In this document: positions 33,799 to 41,614 of the stretch, one piece after another
Numbering within the stretch: the stretch's first letter is position 1
Layout: every line of letters begins with the position of its first letter
Origin: Peptococcaceae bacterium UBA5356
GTDB taxonomy: Bacteria; Bacillota; Peptococcia; DRI-13; DTU073
Assembly: GCA_002407935.1 (NCBI GenBank)
Contig: DHPU01000067.1
Span: 1-41,671, forward strand
DNA: 41,671 nucleotides
Direction: 5' to 3'
Made by a program: the position numbers and the translations under genes
Notes under the pieces: generated by a model
The model's input: the letters and a program-made list of their open reading frames with translations, nothing else
What the model was told of the DNA's origin: nothing
Database searches by the model: none

Positions 33799-35053
33799 TA
33801 CTGTTAGAAATCAATTGAAAAATGGAGTAAGAATAATTTCCGAAAAAGTTCCCGGAGTTCGTTCGGTTTCTATGGGGATTTGGGCCGGAGCAGGATCGCG
33901 GCATGAAAATGCAGAAAGAGCCGGAATCTCACATTTTATTGAACATCTCATGTTTAAGGGGACTAAAAAACGTTCAGCCACAGATATTGCTGAAGCTCTG
34001 GACTCAGTAGGGGGACAATTGAATGCGTTTACTACCAAGGAATATACTTGCTACTATACAAAAACGTTGGACGAACATTTTGAATTAGGACTGGATGTTT
34101 TGGCGGATATGTTTTTTAATTCCACTTTTACGGAAAAGGCGATTAATAAAGAGCGGGGAGTAATTGAAGAGGAAATAAAAATGTATGAGGATACGCCTGA
34201 TGAGCTTATTCATGATTTTTTTGTGCAGACAGCTTGGCCGGAGCATCCACTGGGAAAACCGATTCTTGGTACTGTTGAATCACTAAGTAAGATGCAAAGA
34301 GAGGATCTGCTCAGTTATCTTAAAGAAAAATATGTAGCAAATCGGATTGTTGTAGCGGTCGCAGGTAATATTGAACATCAAAATGTCCAAGAGAAGATTG
34401 CCCGGGTTTTTGAACAAATGGCACCACACGAAGCTGAAGATTTGCTTGTCCCACCTGAAAATACTTGCGCCGAGGTTACTAATCTTACCCGTGATACTGG
34501 ACAAGTTCAGATTTGTTTGGGAACAGGCGGATTGTCCCAGCATGATGAGAGGTTATATACAGTATATATCCTTAACAATGTTTTAGGGGGAGGACTTTCT
34601 TCACGACTGGTGCAGTCGATCAGGGAAGAAAGAGGGTTAGCTTATTCGGTTTTTTCCTATCATACGGCTTTTTGTGATACAGGTCTCTTTACGTTTTATG
34701 CAGGAACAAGTCCAACTAAGTATGATGAGGTTATTCATTTACTTTTAAAAGAAGTGCAGGATGTTTTGCATAAAGGAATTACAGAAAAGGAATTAACCAG
34801 AGCCAAAGAACAAATCAAGGGTAATTTATTTTTAGGGCTGGAAAGTGTCAGCAGCAGGATGACTCGGCTAGGACGAAATGAATTATGTCTGCAACGCGTT
34901 ATTCCTTTAGCGGAAATTGTGGAACGTATCTCCGCAGTAACGCTGGAAAATGTAAAAACACTAGCCCATGATTTATTTGCAAATAATCATTATACCTTAA
35001 GTACGATTGGTCCATTGAAAAAGCCATTGAATATACAATCTTTTTTATCGTAA
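33785..35053 (+). CDS. mlpA: M16-family zinc peptidase (MlpA/YmxG)
   Basis: The 422-aa protein is a processing-peptidase-like metalloprotease. The inverted zinc motif HFIEH is near residue 55 and the third ligand in VIEEEIKMYED near 130. The C-terminal half has the R/Y-type segment GGGLSSRLVQSIREERGLAY. It overlaps the upstream gene by 14 nt, with AAGGAG at 33770-33775. pnp-ylxY-mlpA-ymxH is the B. subtilis order, so MlpA/YmxG is supported by both sequence and place. Confidence 0.92.
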   Translation: MQMDDTVRNQLKNGVRIISEKVPGVRSVSMGIWAGAGSRHENAERAGISHFIEHLMFKGTKKRSATDIAEALDSVGGQLNAFTTKEYTCYYTKTLDEHFELGLDVLADMFFNSTFTEKAINKERGVIEEEIKMYEDTPDELIHDFFVQTAWPEHPLGKPILGTVESLSKMQREDLLSYLKEKYVANRIVVAVAGNIEHQNVQEKIARVFEQMAPHEAEDLLVPPENTCAEVTNLTRDTGQVQICLGTGGLSQHDERLYTVYILNNVLGGGLSSRLVQSIREERGLAYSVFSYHTAFCDTGLFTFYAGTSPTKYDEVIHLLLKEVQDVLHKGITEKELTRAKEQIKGNLFLGLESVSSRMTRLGRNELCLQRVIPLAEIVERISAVTLENVKTLAHDLFANNHYTLSTIGPLKKPLNIQSFLS

Positions 35054-35134
35054 AAGCCATAAAAAATAGCATAACCCATCTTTACCGGCATAATAATGAA
35101 ATAACAAAAAGATAGGGTAAGGGGGTTATTTTTC

Positions 35135-35467
35135 ATGGGGAAAATCACTTTTTTTGTGATCATTTTTATCCTGTTTTTTCTGGCTATCAGAATTAAAATA
35201 TCTCTGAAAAGAAGGAGAGAGATGGGATACCCGGAAAGTGCGATAGATTCACCTGCTTCTCTGGCTATTGGGGAATTAGTAGCAGTAGCGGGAGGTATTT
35301 ATGTAGCACTTTTAGTATTAACTTCATTTCTGAAGATTACGATGCCGGAACGAATGAATTTCTATGGCTGGTCTGTAGATTATTTAGCAGCAATGGCGAT
35401 TATTCTTGCCCTTATTCAGCCTATTGTGCTGGTTTTTTATTATAAAATGAGCGGAAAAACACAATAA
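35135..35467 (+). CDS. Small membrane protein of unknown function
   Basis: The 110-aa product has three predicted membrane segments (about 4-20, 45-68 and 84-104) and a basic loop (SLKRRREMGY) after the first. I do not recognise a family. ATG 35135 is preceded by AGGGTAAGGGGG. Its leader can fold so that the G-rich ribosome-binding site is paired (35071-35077 with 35122-35128). It lies between mlpA and ymxH, a place where B. subtilis has no extra gene, so a sporulation or envelope role is only a guess. Confidence 0.7.
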   Translation: MGKITFFVIIFILFFLAIRIKISLKRRREMGYPESAIDSPASLAIGELVAVAGGIYVALLVLTSFLKITMPERMNFYGWSVDYLAAMAIILALIQPIVLVFYYKMSGKTQ

Positions 35468-35511
35468 AAATTTTTCATCATGAAATAATAAAGAAAAGGG
35501 GAGAAGAACGC

Positions 35512-35787
35512 GTGAATCATGTGAAATTAAGTGAATTAATCGGGAAGGATATTGTGAACATCCAAAATGGTGGACGTTTAGGGACTGTTGCTGATTCCGA
35601 TTTAGTGATAGAGTTAGAAACGGGAGAAATTCAGTCGATTATGCTTCCCAGTAGATCTGGGTTTTTAGGTTTTTTAGATCGCAATAATTTTACGATTCCT
35701 TGGAGCTGTGTAAAAAAGATTGGTAATGAGGTTATCATTGTTGATCTGGATGAAACCCATATAAATTATAAAAAATTTAGTTATTAA
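35512..35787 (+). CDS. ymxH: YlmC/YmxH family PRC-barrel protein (sporulation-associated)
   Basis: The 91-aa PRC-barrel protein has SELIGKDIVNIQNGGRLGTV and ends with FTIPWSCVKKIGNEVIIVDL, typical of YlmC/YmxH. Family members are conserved in endospore formers. GTG 35512 follows AAGGGGAG. It follows mlpA and the small membrane gene and precedes the dap genes. In B. subtilis the next genes are spoVFA/spoVFB; these are missing here. Confidence 0.88.
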   Translation: MNHVKLSELIGKDIVNIQNGGRLGTVADSDLVIELETGEIQSIMLPSRSGFLGFLDRNNFTIPWSCVKKIGNEVIIVDLDETHINYKKFSY

Positions 35788-35819
35788 GGTTGTTTATTAA
35801 AAACAAAGCTAATTCTTTA

Positions 35820-35848
35820 TTGACAAATCGCAGGACACATCATAAAAT
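35820..35848 (+). promoter_or_regulatory. Sigma-A promoter of dapB-dapA
   Basis: A perfect TTGACA (35820-35825) and TAAAAT (35843-35848) are separated by 17 nt. Transcription would start near 35855, just upstream of the riboswitch. Confidence 0.88.
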
Positions 35849-35866
35849 ATATAAAAATCGAAAGAT

Positions 35867-35890
35867 TACCTCACTCCGTTGAGTGGGGTA
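35867..35890 (+). promoter_or_regulatory. Hairpin competing with P1 of the lysine riboswitch
   Basis: TACCTCACTC (35867-35876) pairs with GAGTGGGGTA (35881-35890) over 10 bp (one G-T) around a 4-nt loop. Its 3' arm shares 35883-35890 with the 5' strand of aptamer P1, so the two cannot form together. Confidence 0.7.
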
Positions 35891-36059
35891 GGGGTTGCGA
35901 AAATTATTAGTAGTCTGGGGAGCTGGTAGCGTTGAACCAGAGGAAAGGGATTTTCGCCGAAGCGTAGTGATTGACCGGGTCTTTACGCTGGGACGGCATT
36001 GAATAAATGCTGGACTGTCATCTGATTTTAGCCCGGAATCAGATGGAGTACTATCTCAC
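35883..36059 (+). promoter_or_regulatory. Lysine riboswitch (L-box) of dapB-dapA
   Basis: P1 is GTGGGGTAG (35883-35891) with CTATCTCAC (36051-36059). Conserved core segments are visible: GGTTGCGAAAA, AGTAGTC, CGCCGAAGCG, CGCTGGGA, GCATTGAATAAATGC, GGACTGTCA and ATGGAGTACTATCTC. These match the lysC leader of B. subtilis closely. The class binds lysine and lowers expression of lysine biosynthesis genes. The terminator at 36091 is the expression platform. ACTAT (36050-36054) can pair with ATAGT (36082-36086) as part of an alternative fold. Confidence 0.95.
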
Positions 36060-36090
36060 GAAGGGCAGGAGAGGAGGTACCATAGTTTTT

Positions 36091-36129
36091 CAGCTAGAGG
36101 TAAACCTGTGGCTGTTTTTGTTTTATTTT
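36091..36129 (+). terminator. Lysine riboswitch terminator
   Basis: CAGCTAGAGG (36091-36100) pairs with CCTGTGGCTG (36105-36114), nine pairs (one G-T) with one G-G mismatch around a 4-nt loop, followed by TTTTTGTTTTATTTT. When lysine is bound, transcription should stop before dapB. Confidence 0.88.
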
Positions 36130-36154
36130 AAGAAAAAGGAAGGGTGAATTTTCC

Positions 36155-36964
36155 ATGAACTGCCTCAAAGTAGCCGTAACAGGTGCTAGTGGTAAAATGG
36201 GTCGGGAAATTATTAAAGGGTTAAGCCAATTTGAAGACATACAAATTATGGGGGCAATTGACATACAAAATATGGGTAAAGATGCAGGAGAGTTAGCAGG
36301 GATAAGTTCTTTAGGGATTAAAGTAACTGATCAATTGGCACAATTTTTGGAAAAAGAGCAGCCGGATCTGGTTGTTGATTTTACACACAAGGATGCCGCC
36401 CGTAAAAATATTCCGGTTATCTTACAAAAGGGTGTTGCTGTAGTAGCGGGGACTACCGGTTTAACGGATGAAGACTTGGCGGAGTATGATCACTTGGCTA
36501 GGCAAAATCATACCTCTATGTTTCTTGCCCCCAATTTTTCCTTGGGAGCTGTAATGATGATGAAATTTGCCCATGAAGCGGCAGCTTATTTTTCACAAGC
36601 GGAAATAATTGAATTTCATAATGATAAAAAAATTGATAGTCCTTCCGGTACGGCTATCGCTACCGCCCGAAAGATTGATTTTCCTTATTCTTCAAGTGCT
36701 GCCGAAAATTCCACTGCACCAGAATCTGGTTGCCGTGGGGGAGATTTTGCCGGTGTTAAAATTCATAGCGTCAGGTTAAAGAGCATGGTAGCTCATCAAG
36801 AAGTACTTTTTGCAGGAACGGGGGAGCTTTTGACGATTAGGCATGATTCCTTTTCCAGAGAATCATTTATTCCTGGAATTGTGATGGCTGTTCGTAAAGT
36901 GAAATTATGGAAGGGGTTAAAGATTGGGCTTGAAGAAATTTTAGAACTTAAGACGGAAAGATAA
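36155..36964 (+). CDS. dapB: 4-hydroxy-tetrahydrodipicolinate reductase
   Basis: The 269-aa enzyme reduces HTPA to tetrahydrodipicolinate in lysine/mDAP synthesis. It has VTGASGKMGREI (nucleotide binding, about 7-18), AGTTGLTDEDL, EFHNDKKIDSPSGTA and IHSVRLKSMVAHQEV. The catalytic His and Lys of HxxxK are kept, although the second His of the usual HH is Asn. It lies behind the lysine riboswitch, about 26 nt after the terminator T run. AAGGAAGGG precedes ATG 36155. Its last codons are part of a 12-bp tandem repeat. Confidence 0.95.
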   Translation: MNCLKVAVTGASGKMGREIIKGLSQFEDIQIMGAIDIQNMGKDAGELAGISSLGIKVTDQLAQFLEKEQPDLVVDFTHKDAARKNIPVILQKGVAVVAGTTGLTDEDLAEYDHLARQNHTSMFLAPNFSLGAVMMMKFAHEAAAYFSQAEIIEFHNDKKIDSPSGTAIATARKIDFPYSSSAAENSTAPESGCRGGDFAGVKIHSVRLKSMVAHQEVLFAGTGELLTIRHDSFSRESFIPGIVMAVRKVKLWKGLKIGLEEILELKTER

Positions 36965-36988
36965 ACGGAAAGATAAACGGAAAGATAT
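36953..36988 (+). repeat. Three tandem 12-bp repeats across the dapB stop
   Basis: ACGGAAAGATAA (36953-36964), ACGGAAAGATAA (36965-36976) and ACGGAAAGATAT (36977-36988). The first copy carries the dapB stop TAA. As the unit is a multiple of three, the second copy repeats Thr-Glu-Arg-stop in the same frame. The third runs into the dapA ribosome-binding site. Confidence 0.95.
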
Positions 36989-37003
36989 AAGGAGGGATAT
37001 GAA

Positions 37004-37894
37004 ATGACTGAGAAAAAATTACCTAGATTACTTACGGCAATGATAACTCCCTTTAAAGATGATTTAAGTATTGATTTTGAAGGTGCTCAGAAGTTAGCCC
37101 TGCAGTTAATCGAGGATGGTAATGAAGGATTGGTTATTGCCGGTACAACAGGTGAAACTCCTAATTTGAGTATGCAAGAAAAACTTGATTTATATAAGGT
37201 AATAAAGGATGCTGTCGGATCGCGAGGTTGGATTATTGCCGGGACAGGTTCAAATTCTACGATGGATAGTGTCCGTCTGACTGAAAAAGCAGTGCAAACA
37301 GGTGTAGATGGGATTATGTTGGTAACTCCGTACTATAATAAACCTAGTCAGGAAGGCTTATATCAGCATTTTAAGACAATTGCCTCGGTAACAGAGCTTC
37401 CAGTTATTCTTTATAATGTGCCAGGAAGAACTTCGGTAAATGTCTTACCGGATACTATAGCTAAATTAGCGAATACCATACCTAATATCATTGCGGTCAA
37501 AGAAGCGTGCGGTAATTTAGATCAGGTTTCTTTACTTAAGACAGTTGTACCTGATGACTTTTATGTTTATAGTGGTGATGACAGTTTGACACTACCCATG
37601 CTTGCTGTAGGGTGTTATGGTATTATAAGTGTAGCCGCACATATTGTAGCAAAAGAAATGCGGGAGATGATTGATGCTTATCTTGAGGGAGATGTCAAGA
37701 AAGCAAGCCAACTTCATTTAAAACTATTTCCCCTAATCAAAGCGTTATTTGTGACAACTAATCCTGTCCCTGTTAAGAAAGCACTTGCTCTTTTAGACCG
37801 TCCTTCGGGTAAGCTTCGGTTGCCATTGGTAGAAGCGTCTTCTTCTGAAACGCAGATTATTAGTGAAGCAATGAAGAGAGTAGGGCTGATCTAA
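37004..37894 (+). CDS. dapA: 4-hydroxy-tetrahydrodipicolinate synthase
   Basis: The 296-aa TIM-barrel enzyme condenses pyruvate and aspartate semialdehyde. AGTTGETPNLS, YYNKPSQEGLYQHF, YNVPGRTSVN (catalytic Tyr) and IAVKEACGNLDQ (Schiff-base Lys) are all present. Length is standard. AAGGAGGG lies about 8 nt upstream of ATG 37004. It is co-transcribed with dapB under lysine riboswitch control, supplying lysine and peptidoglycan mDAP, and probably dipicolinate. Confidence 0.97.
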   Translation: MTEKKLPRLLTAMITPFKDDLSIDFEGAQKLALQLIEDGNEGLVIAGTTGETPNLSMQEKLDLYKVIKDAVGSRGWIIAGTGSNSTMDSVRLTEKAVQTGVDGIMLVTPYYNKPSQEGLYQHFKTIASVTELPVILYNVPGRTSVNVLPDTIAKLANTIPNIIAVKEACGNLDQVSLLKTVVPDDFYVYSGDDSLTLPMLAVGCYGIISVAAHIVAKEMREMIDAYLEGDVKKASQLHLKLFPLIKALFVTTNPVPVKKALALLDRPSGKLRLPLVEASSSETQIISEAMKRVGLI

Positions 37895-37900
37895 GTTTGA

Positions 37901-37929
37901 TTGACAAAAATGGCTGGGTTTCGTATAAT
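37901..37929 (+). promoter_or_regulatory. Consensus sigma-A promoter of alaS
   Basis: A perfect TTGACA (37901-37906) and perfect TATAAT (37924-37929) are separated by 17 nt. Transcription would start near 37936, about 100 nt before alaS. Confidence 0.93.
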
Positions 37930-37955
37930 TAAAGCGTTGCAATCATGGGAAAATA

Positions 37956-38011
37956 AGGGAGATAAGCCTTATCCCTGACACGAAAGTGTTAGTGATATGG
38001 GCTTCTTTTTT
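37956..38011 (+). promoter_or_regulatory. Candidate transcription attenuator in the alaS leader
   Basis: Two mutually exclusive folds are visible. The first is AGGG-ATAA (37956-37965, 2-nt bulge) with TTAT-CCCT (37969-37976). The second is a terminator-like stem: AAGCC (37964-37968) with GGCTT (38000-38004), ATC with GAT inside, and CTGACAC (37975-37981) with GTGTTAG (37986-37992) capped by GAAA. A C and six T residues follow (38005-38011). No T-box sequence (TGGNACCGCG) is found and the leader is too short for one. Confidence 0.5.
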
Positions 38012-38036
38012 AGGGAGTTTTCGAGGAGGTAAAGAA

Positions 38037-40682
38037 ATGCTAAGTGGAAACGAAATCAGAGAAAAATTTTTATCCTTTTTTGAAAGTAAGGGACATACAC
38101 GGGTAGCCAGTTCTTCGCTGGTCCCTTATAATGATCCGACTTTGTTGTTTACCAATGCAGGAATGAATCAGTTTAAGGATATTTTTCTAGGCTTGGAAAA
38201 GCGGTCGTATACTAGGGCTACTACTGCCCAAAAGTGTGTGCGGGCTGGTGGTAAACATAATGACTTGGATACGGTGGGGCGGACGGCGCGCCATCATACT
38301 TTTTTTGAAATGCTGGGTAACTTTTCTTTTGGTGATTATTTTAAGAGAGATGCTATTACTTTTGCTTGGGAATTTTTGACCAAGGAAATGGGTTTGCCTC
38401 AGGATAAGCTGTATGTCACGATTTATCAGGATGATGATGAAGCCTATGCTTTGTGGCGGGAAATAACTCTTATTCCGCCTGAGCGGATTATCAGGCTGGG
38501 AGAAAAAGATAATTTTTGGGCCATGGGTGATACCGGACCTTGTGGGCCTTGCAGTGAAATTATGATTGACAGGGGAGAAAAATACTCCTGTGGGGCGGAA
38601 TGTGGGATTGGTAAATGTGATTGCGATCGTTTCTTGGAAATTTGGAATCTGGTGTTTATGCAATATAAGCGGGATGCTGACGGGAAGATGACGCCGCTTC
38701 CCCGTCCTAGTATTGATACGGGCATGGGCTTAGAAAGAATTACTTCCGTGGTTCAGGATGTAGAAAGCAATTATGATACAGATTTGGTGAAGCCGTTGCT
38801 GCAAGCGATCGAGCGGCTGTGCGGGAAGACCTATTATAAGGATGAGCGGGGTTTTGCTTTCAGAGTTGTGGCAGATCATATTCGCTCCTGTACGTTTTTA
38901 ATTAGTGACGGGGTTTTGCCTAGCAATGAAGGCCGGGGTTATGTGCTGCGGCGTATTCAGAGAAGGGCCATTCGCTTCGGGAAGGTGCTGGGGATAGATG
39001 AACCCTTTATGTATCAGCTTGTTCCTATGGTTATTGAGTTAATGGGGAACGCTTATCCGGAAATACGGGAAAAAAGGGATTATGTCGTAAAAGTGATTCG
39101 TCTCGAAGAGGAACGTTTCCACGAGACGTTGAATGACGGGATTCGTCTGGCTCAGGAGATTGTGCATAATTTAAAAGAGCAGAAGTTGGATACTATTCCC
39201 GGGGAAGAGGTTTTCCGGCTTTATGATACCTTTGGTTTTCCTTTTGATTTGACTGAGGATATTGCGGAAGAAGCGGGGCTGAAGGTTGATCTGGAAGGCT
39301 TCAACAGGGCTTTAGAAGGACAAAGGGAAAAGGCTCGTGCTGCTCGTCAGGAGGTCAACGCTTGGGATCTGGCTTTGACGGTAACTAATGTAGCTGGGAA
39401 TTTACCAGCAACTAAATTTACTGGTTATGACACTATTAAAGATAATGCCAAAATTCTAGCCTTGATTAAGGAAGAAAAATTAGTTACTGAGGTGCATGAG
39501 GGAGACGGGGTTTATCTTTTATGTGATCAGAGTCCCTTTTATCCTGAAGGAGGGGGACAGGTTGGAGATCAAGGTGAAATTATTGCGGCGATGGGTAAAA
39601 TTGTCGTAGAGAAGACGAAAAAGTTGCCTGACGGTAAAATCGTGCATCAGGGTGTTGTTTCCGGTTCAGTCAAAGCGGGGGAAAAAGTTACGCTGCTGGT
39701 TGATGCTGATACTCGCAGAGAGACAGCCCAAAATCACACGGCTACTCATTTATTACAGAAGGCCTTGCAAATTGTACTCGGAACACATGTTCACCAAGCC
39801 GGTTCAGCTGTGGAGGCGGCTAGGCTGCGCTTTGATTTTACCCATTTTACGGCCTTGACAAGCGCAGAGGTGCAGAAGATAGAGAAGCTTGTTAATGAGC
39901 AGATTAGTGCTGCGTTAGAGGTTAAGGCTCAGGAAATGGTTTTAGAAGAGGCTAAAAAGTTAGGAGCAATGGCGCTTTTTGGTGAAAAATATGGTGATGT
40001 GGTGCGCGTTGTGCAAATAGAGGATTTCAGTAAAGAATTATGCGGAGGAACACACGTTTGGAACACCGGCCAACTGGGTTTATTCAAAATTGTCAGTGAG
40101 GGGGCTGTTGGCGCAGGTGTAAGAAGAATTGAAGCGGTAACAGGCGGAGGAGTTAGGAAATACTTGGCAGAAAAAGAAGCTCTGCTGGAGGAAATAGCCG
40201 AGCTCGTGAAAACACCGGTGCCGGAATTGTCTCACCGGGTGCAGGGCCTGTTGGATGAATTAAAGCAGAAGGAAAAAGACCTGGAACAGTTGGAGCAACG
40301 GTTTGTGCAAAGACAGGTTAATGATATTTTGGCTAAGGTGACCAAGGTACGGGAGATTTCTTTATTGGTAAGTAAAGTGGAAGCAAGGGATATGGAGACT
40401 TTGCGAAATATGGCTGACCTGTTTAGAGCTAAACTGCAATCGGGTATAGTAGTATTAGGTGCCGTGATGGAGGGAAAAGTTAATTTTATTGTGGCAGCAA
40501 CCGCAGATGTTACGGCTCAAGGTGTACATGCGGGCAAGATTATTAAAGAAATTGCTCAGCTTGCCGGAGGTGGTGGAGGCGGAAAACCGGATATGGCTCA
40601 GGCGGGCGGCAAGGATGTCACCAAGCTGGATGAGGCATTGTCTAGTGCTGCGGGTATTGTGGAGAAACAGTTAAAAAAATAA
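38037..40682 (+). CDS. alaS: Alanyl-tRNA synthetase
   Basis: The 881-aa class II enzyme has the catalytic domain (YNDPTLLFTNAGMNQFKD, KCVRAGGKHNDLD), the editing domain with zinc ligands NHTATHLL and CGGTHVWNTG, and the C-Ala domain ending in a Gly-rich AGGGGGGKPDMAQAGGKD. I start at ATG 38037 with GAGGAGG at 38023-38029; the longer GTG frame at 37986 starts inside a leader hairpin. It has its own consensus promoter and is followed by ireB and ruvX as in other Firmicutes. Confidence 0.97.
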   Translation: MLSGNEIREKFLSFFESKGHTRVASSSLVPYNDPTLLFTNAGMNQFKDIFLGLEKRSYTRATTAQKCVRAGGKHNDLDTVGRTARHHTFFEMLGNFSFGDYFKRDAITFAWEFLTKEMGLPQDKLYVTIYQDDDEAYALWREITLIPPERIIRLGEKDNFWAMGDTGPCGPCSEIMIDRGEKYSCGAECGIGKCDCDRFLEIWNLVFMQYKRDADGKMTPLPRPSIDTGMGLERITSVVQDVESNYDTDLVKPLLQAIERLCGKTYYKDERGFAFRVVADHIRSCTFLISDGVLPSNEGRGYVLRRIQRRAIRFGKVLGIDEPFMYQLVPMVIELMGNAYPEIREKRDYVVKVIRLEEERFHETLNDGIRLAQEIVHNLKEQKLDTIPGEEVFRLYDTFGFPFDLTEDIAEEAGLKVDLEGFNRALEGQREKARAARQEVNAWDLALTVTNVAGNLPATKFTGYDTIKDNAKILALIKEEKLVTEVHEGDGVYLLCDQSPFYPEGGGQVGDQGEIIAAMGKIVVEKTKKLPDGKIVHQGVVSGSVKAGEKVTLLVDADTRRETAQNHTATHLLQKALQIVLGTHVHQAGSAVEAARLRFDFTHFTALTSAEVQKIEKLVNEQISAALEVKAQEMVLEEAKKLGAMALFGEKYGDVVRVVQIEDFSKELCGGTHVWNTGQLGLFKIVSEGAVGAGVRRIEAVTGGGVRKYLAEKEALLEEIAELVKTPVPELSHRVQGLLDELKQKEKDLEQLEQRFVQRQVNDILAKVTKVREISLLVSKVEARDMETLRNMADLFRAKLQSGIVVLGAVMEGKVNFIVAATADVTAQGVHAGKIIKEIAQLAGGGGGGKPDMAQAGGKDVTKLDEALSSAAGIVEKQLKK

Positions 40683-40689
40683 AGGGAAT

Positions 40690-40716
40690 TGGACATTTAT
40701 CAAGAATTAATATAAA
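40690..40716 (+). promoter_or_regulatory. Candidate promoter of ireB
   Basis: TGGACA (40690-40695) and TATAAA (40711-40716) are 15 nt apart; reading the -35 as TTGGAC gives 16. Both are shorter than ideal. The leader to ireB would be about 85 nt. Confidence 0.4.
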
Positions 40717-40809
40717 GGACAAAGTATCAAAATACCAAAGAAATAGTCGTATATGAAATAGTTGAAATTGGACAGTAATGATTAGGGAAAATTTGCGGGG
40801 TGATGGTAA

Positions 40810-41067
40810 ATGAGTAGTGAAAAATTTGATCAGACGATGATGTTTCGAGTTAAAACTGATGAAGATGTTTCTGCAAGTGAGGTACTTCATACTGTCTATG
40901 AAGCATTAAAGGAAAAAGGCTATAATCCTATTAATCAGATTGTAGGTTATCTTTTGTCCGGTGATCCGGCTTACATCACCAGCCACAATAATGCCCGTGC
41001 CCTTATTCGTAAAATGGAACGGGACGAACTATTGGAGGAATTAGTTCGTAGTTATTTAGCACAATAA
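40810..41067 (+). CDS. ireB: IreB family regulatory protein (UPF0297, DUF965)
   Basis: The 85-aa protein is highly typical: FDQTMMFRVKTDEDVSASEV, KGYNPINQIVGYLLSGDPAY and ITSHNNARALIRKMERDE. In Enterococcus, IreB is phosphorylated by the PASTA kinase IreK and limits cephalosporin resistance. The alaS-ireB-ruvX order is conserved in Firmicutes. ATG 40810 follows GCGGGGTGATGG. Confidence 0.96.
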   Translation: MSSEKFDQTMMFRVKTDEDVSASEVLHTVYEALKEKGYNPINQIVGYLLSGDPAYITSHNNARALIRKMERDELLEELVRSYLAQ

Positions 41068-41112
41068 AATCACCTTCTGACAGTACCTTGGCTAAAGTAT
41101 GATGAATGTAAG

Positions 41113-41157
41113 AAAGGAGCTGTTGTTACGAATTAACCTTTGTGCAACAGCCCCTTT
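41113..41157 (+). terminator. Inverted repeat between ireB and ruvX, probable terminator
   Basis: AAAGGAGCTGTTG (41113-41125) pairs with CAACAGCCCCTTT (41145-41157), 12 of 13 positions, around a 19-nt loop. The following sequence is AT-rich but has only short T runs, so termination may be partial. ruvX begins 43 nt later. Confidence 0.6.
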
Positions 41158-41200
41158 AATATTGTATTCTGGGAAGAAGAGAAAGGGGTAACGGAGGCGG

Positions 41201-41614
41201 ATGCGGATTTTAGGATTGGATATTGGGGAAAAAAGAATCGGGTTGGCTGTAAGTGATGAATTGGGTATTACGGCACAGGGCCTCGAAACATTAAACAGGA
41301 CGGAAATAACAAAGGATTTACAGCAGCTGATAGAGCTTATTCATGCGAAGGGAATTACGAAGCTGGTGGTGGGCCTTCCTAAAAACATGAACGGTAGTTT
41401 GGGGTTTCAGGCGGAAGAAGTGCAAAAACTAGTGGCATTGTTAACGGGGAAATGCCCTTTGGAGGTTGTGTATTGGGATGAACGCTTAACCACGGTAGCT
41501 GCTCAGCGAACTTTATTAGAGGGTGATATTTCCCGTAAAAAAAGGAAAAAAGCGGTAGATCGAATTGCCGCGGTGATGATTTTACAGGGCTATCTAGACA
41601 GAATAAGAAAATAA
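41201..41614 (+). CDS. ruvX: RuvX/YqgF family putative Holliday junction resolvase
   Basis: The 137-aa RNase H-fold protein carries LGLDIGEKRIGLAVSD (catalytic Asp, residues 4-19), VVGLPKNMNGS and VVYWDERLTTVAAQ, with a final D in VDRIAAVMIL. Family members process 16S rRNA or cleave branched DNA. ATG 41201 follows GGAGG. The remaining 57 nt of the window hold no recognisable gene. Confidence 0.96.
   Translation: MRILGLDIGEKRIGLAVSDELGITAQGLETLNRTEITKDLQQLIELIHAKGITKLVVGLPKNMNGSLGFQAEEVQKLVALLTGKCPLEVVYWDERLTTVAAQRTLLEGDISRKKRKKAVDRIAAVMILQGYLDRIRK

Noticed and set aside
37945..37956. Short upstream ORF (ATG GGA AAA TAA) or leader peptide in the alaS leader
   Set aside because: It has no ribosome-binding site, no Ala codons and just three codons. 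The GTG frame at 37986 runs into alaS from inside a hairpin.
37901..38036. T-box riboswitch upstream of alaS
   Set aside because: The transcript leader is about 100 nt and lacks a TGGNACCGCG antiterminator sequence and a Stem I region.
38187..38725. Long antisense frames within alaS
   Set aside because: They are shadows of a well-conserved gene and have no family motifs.
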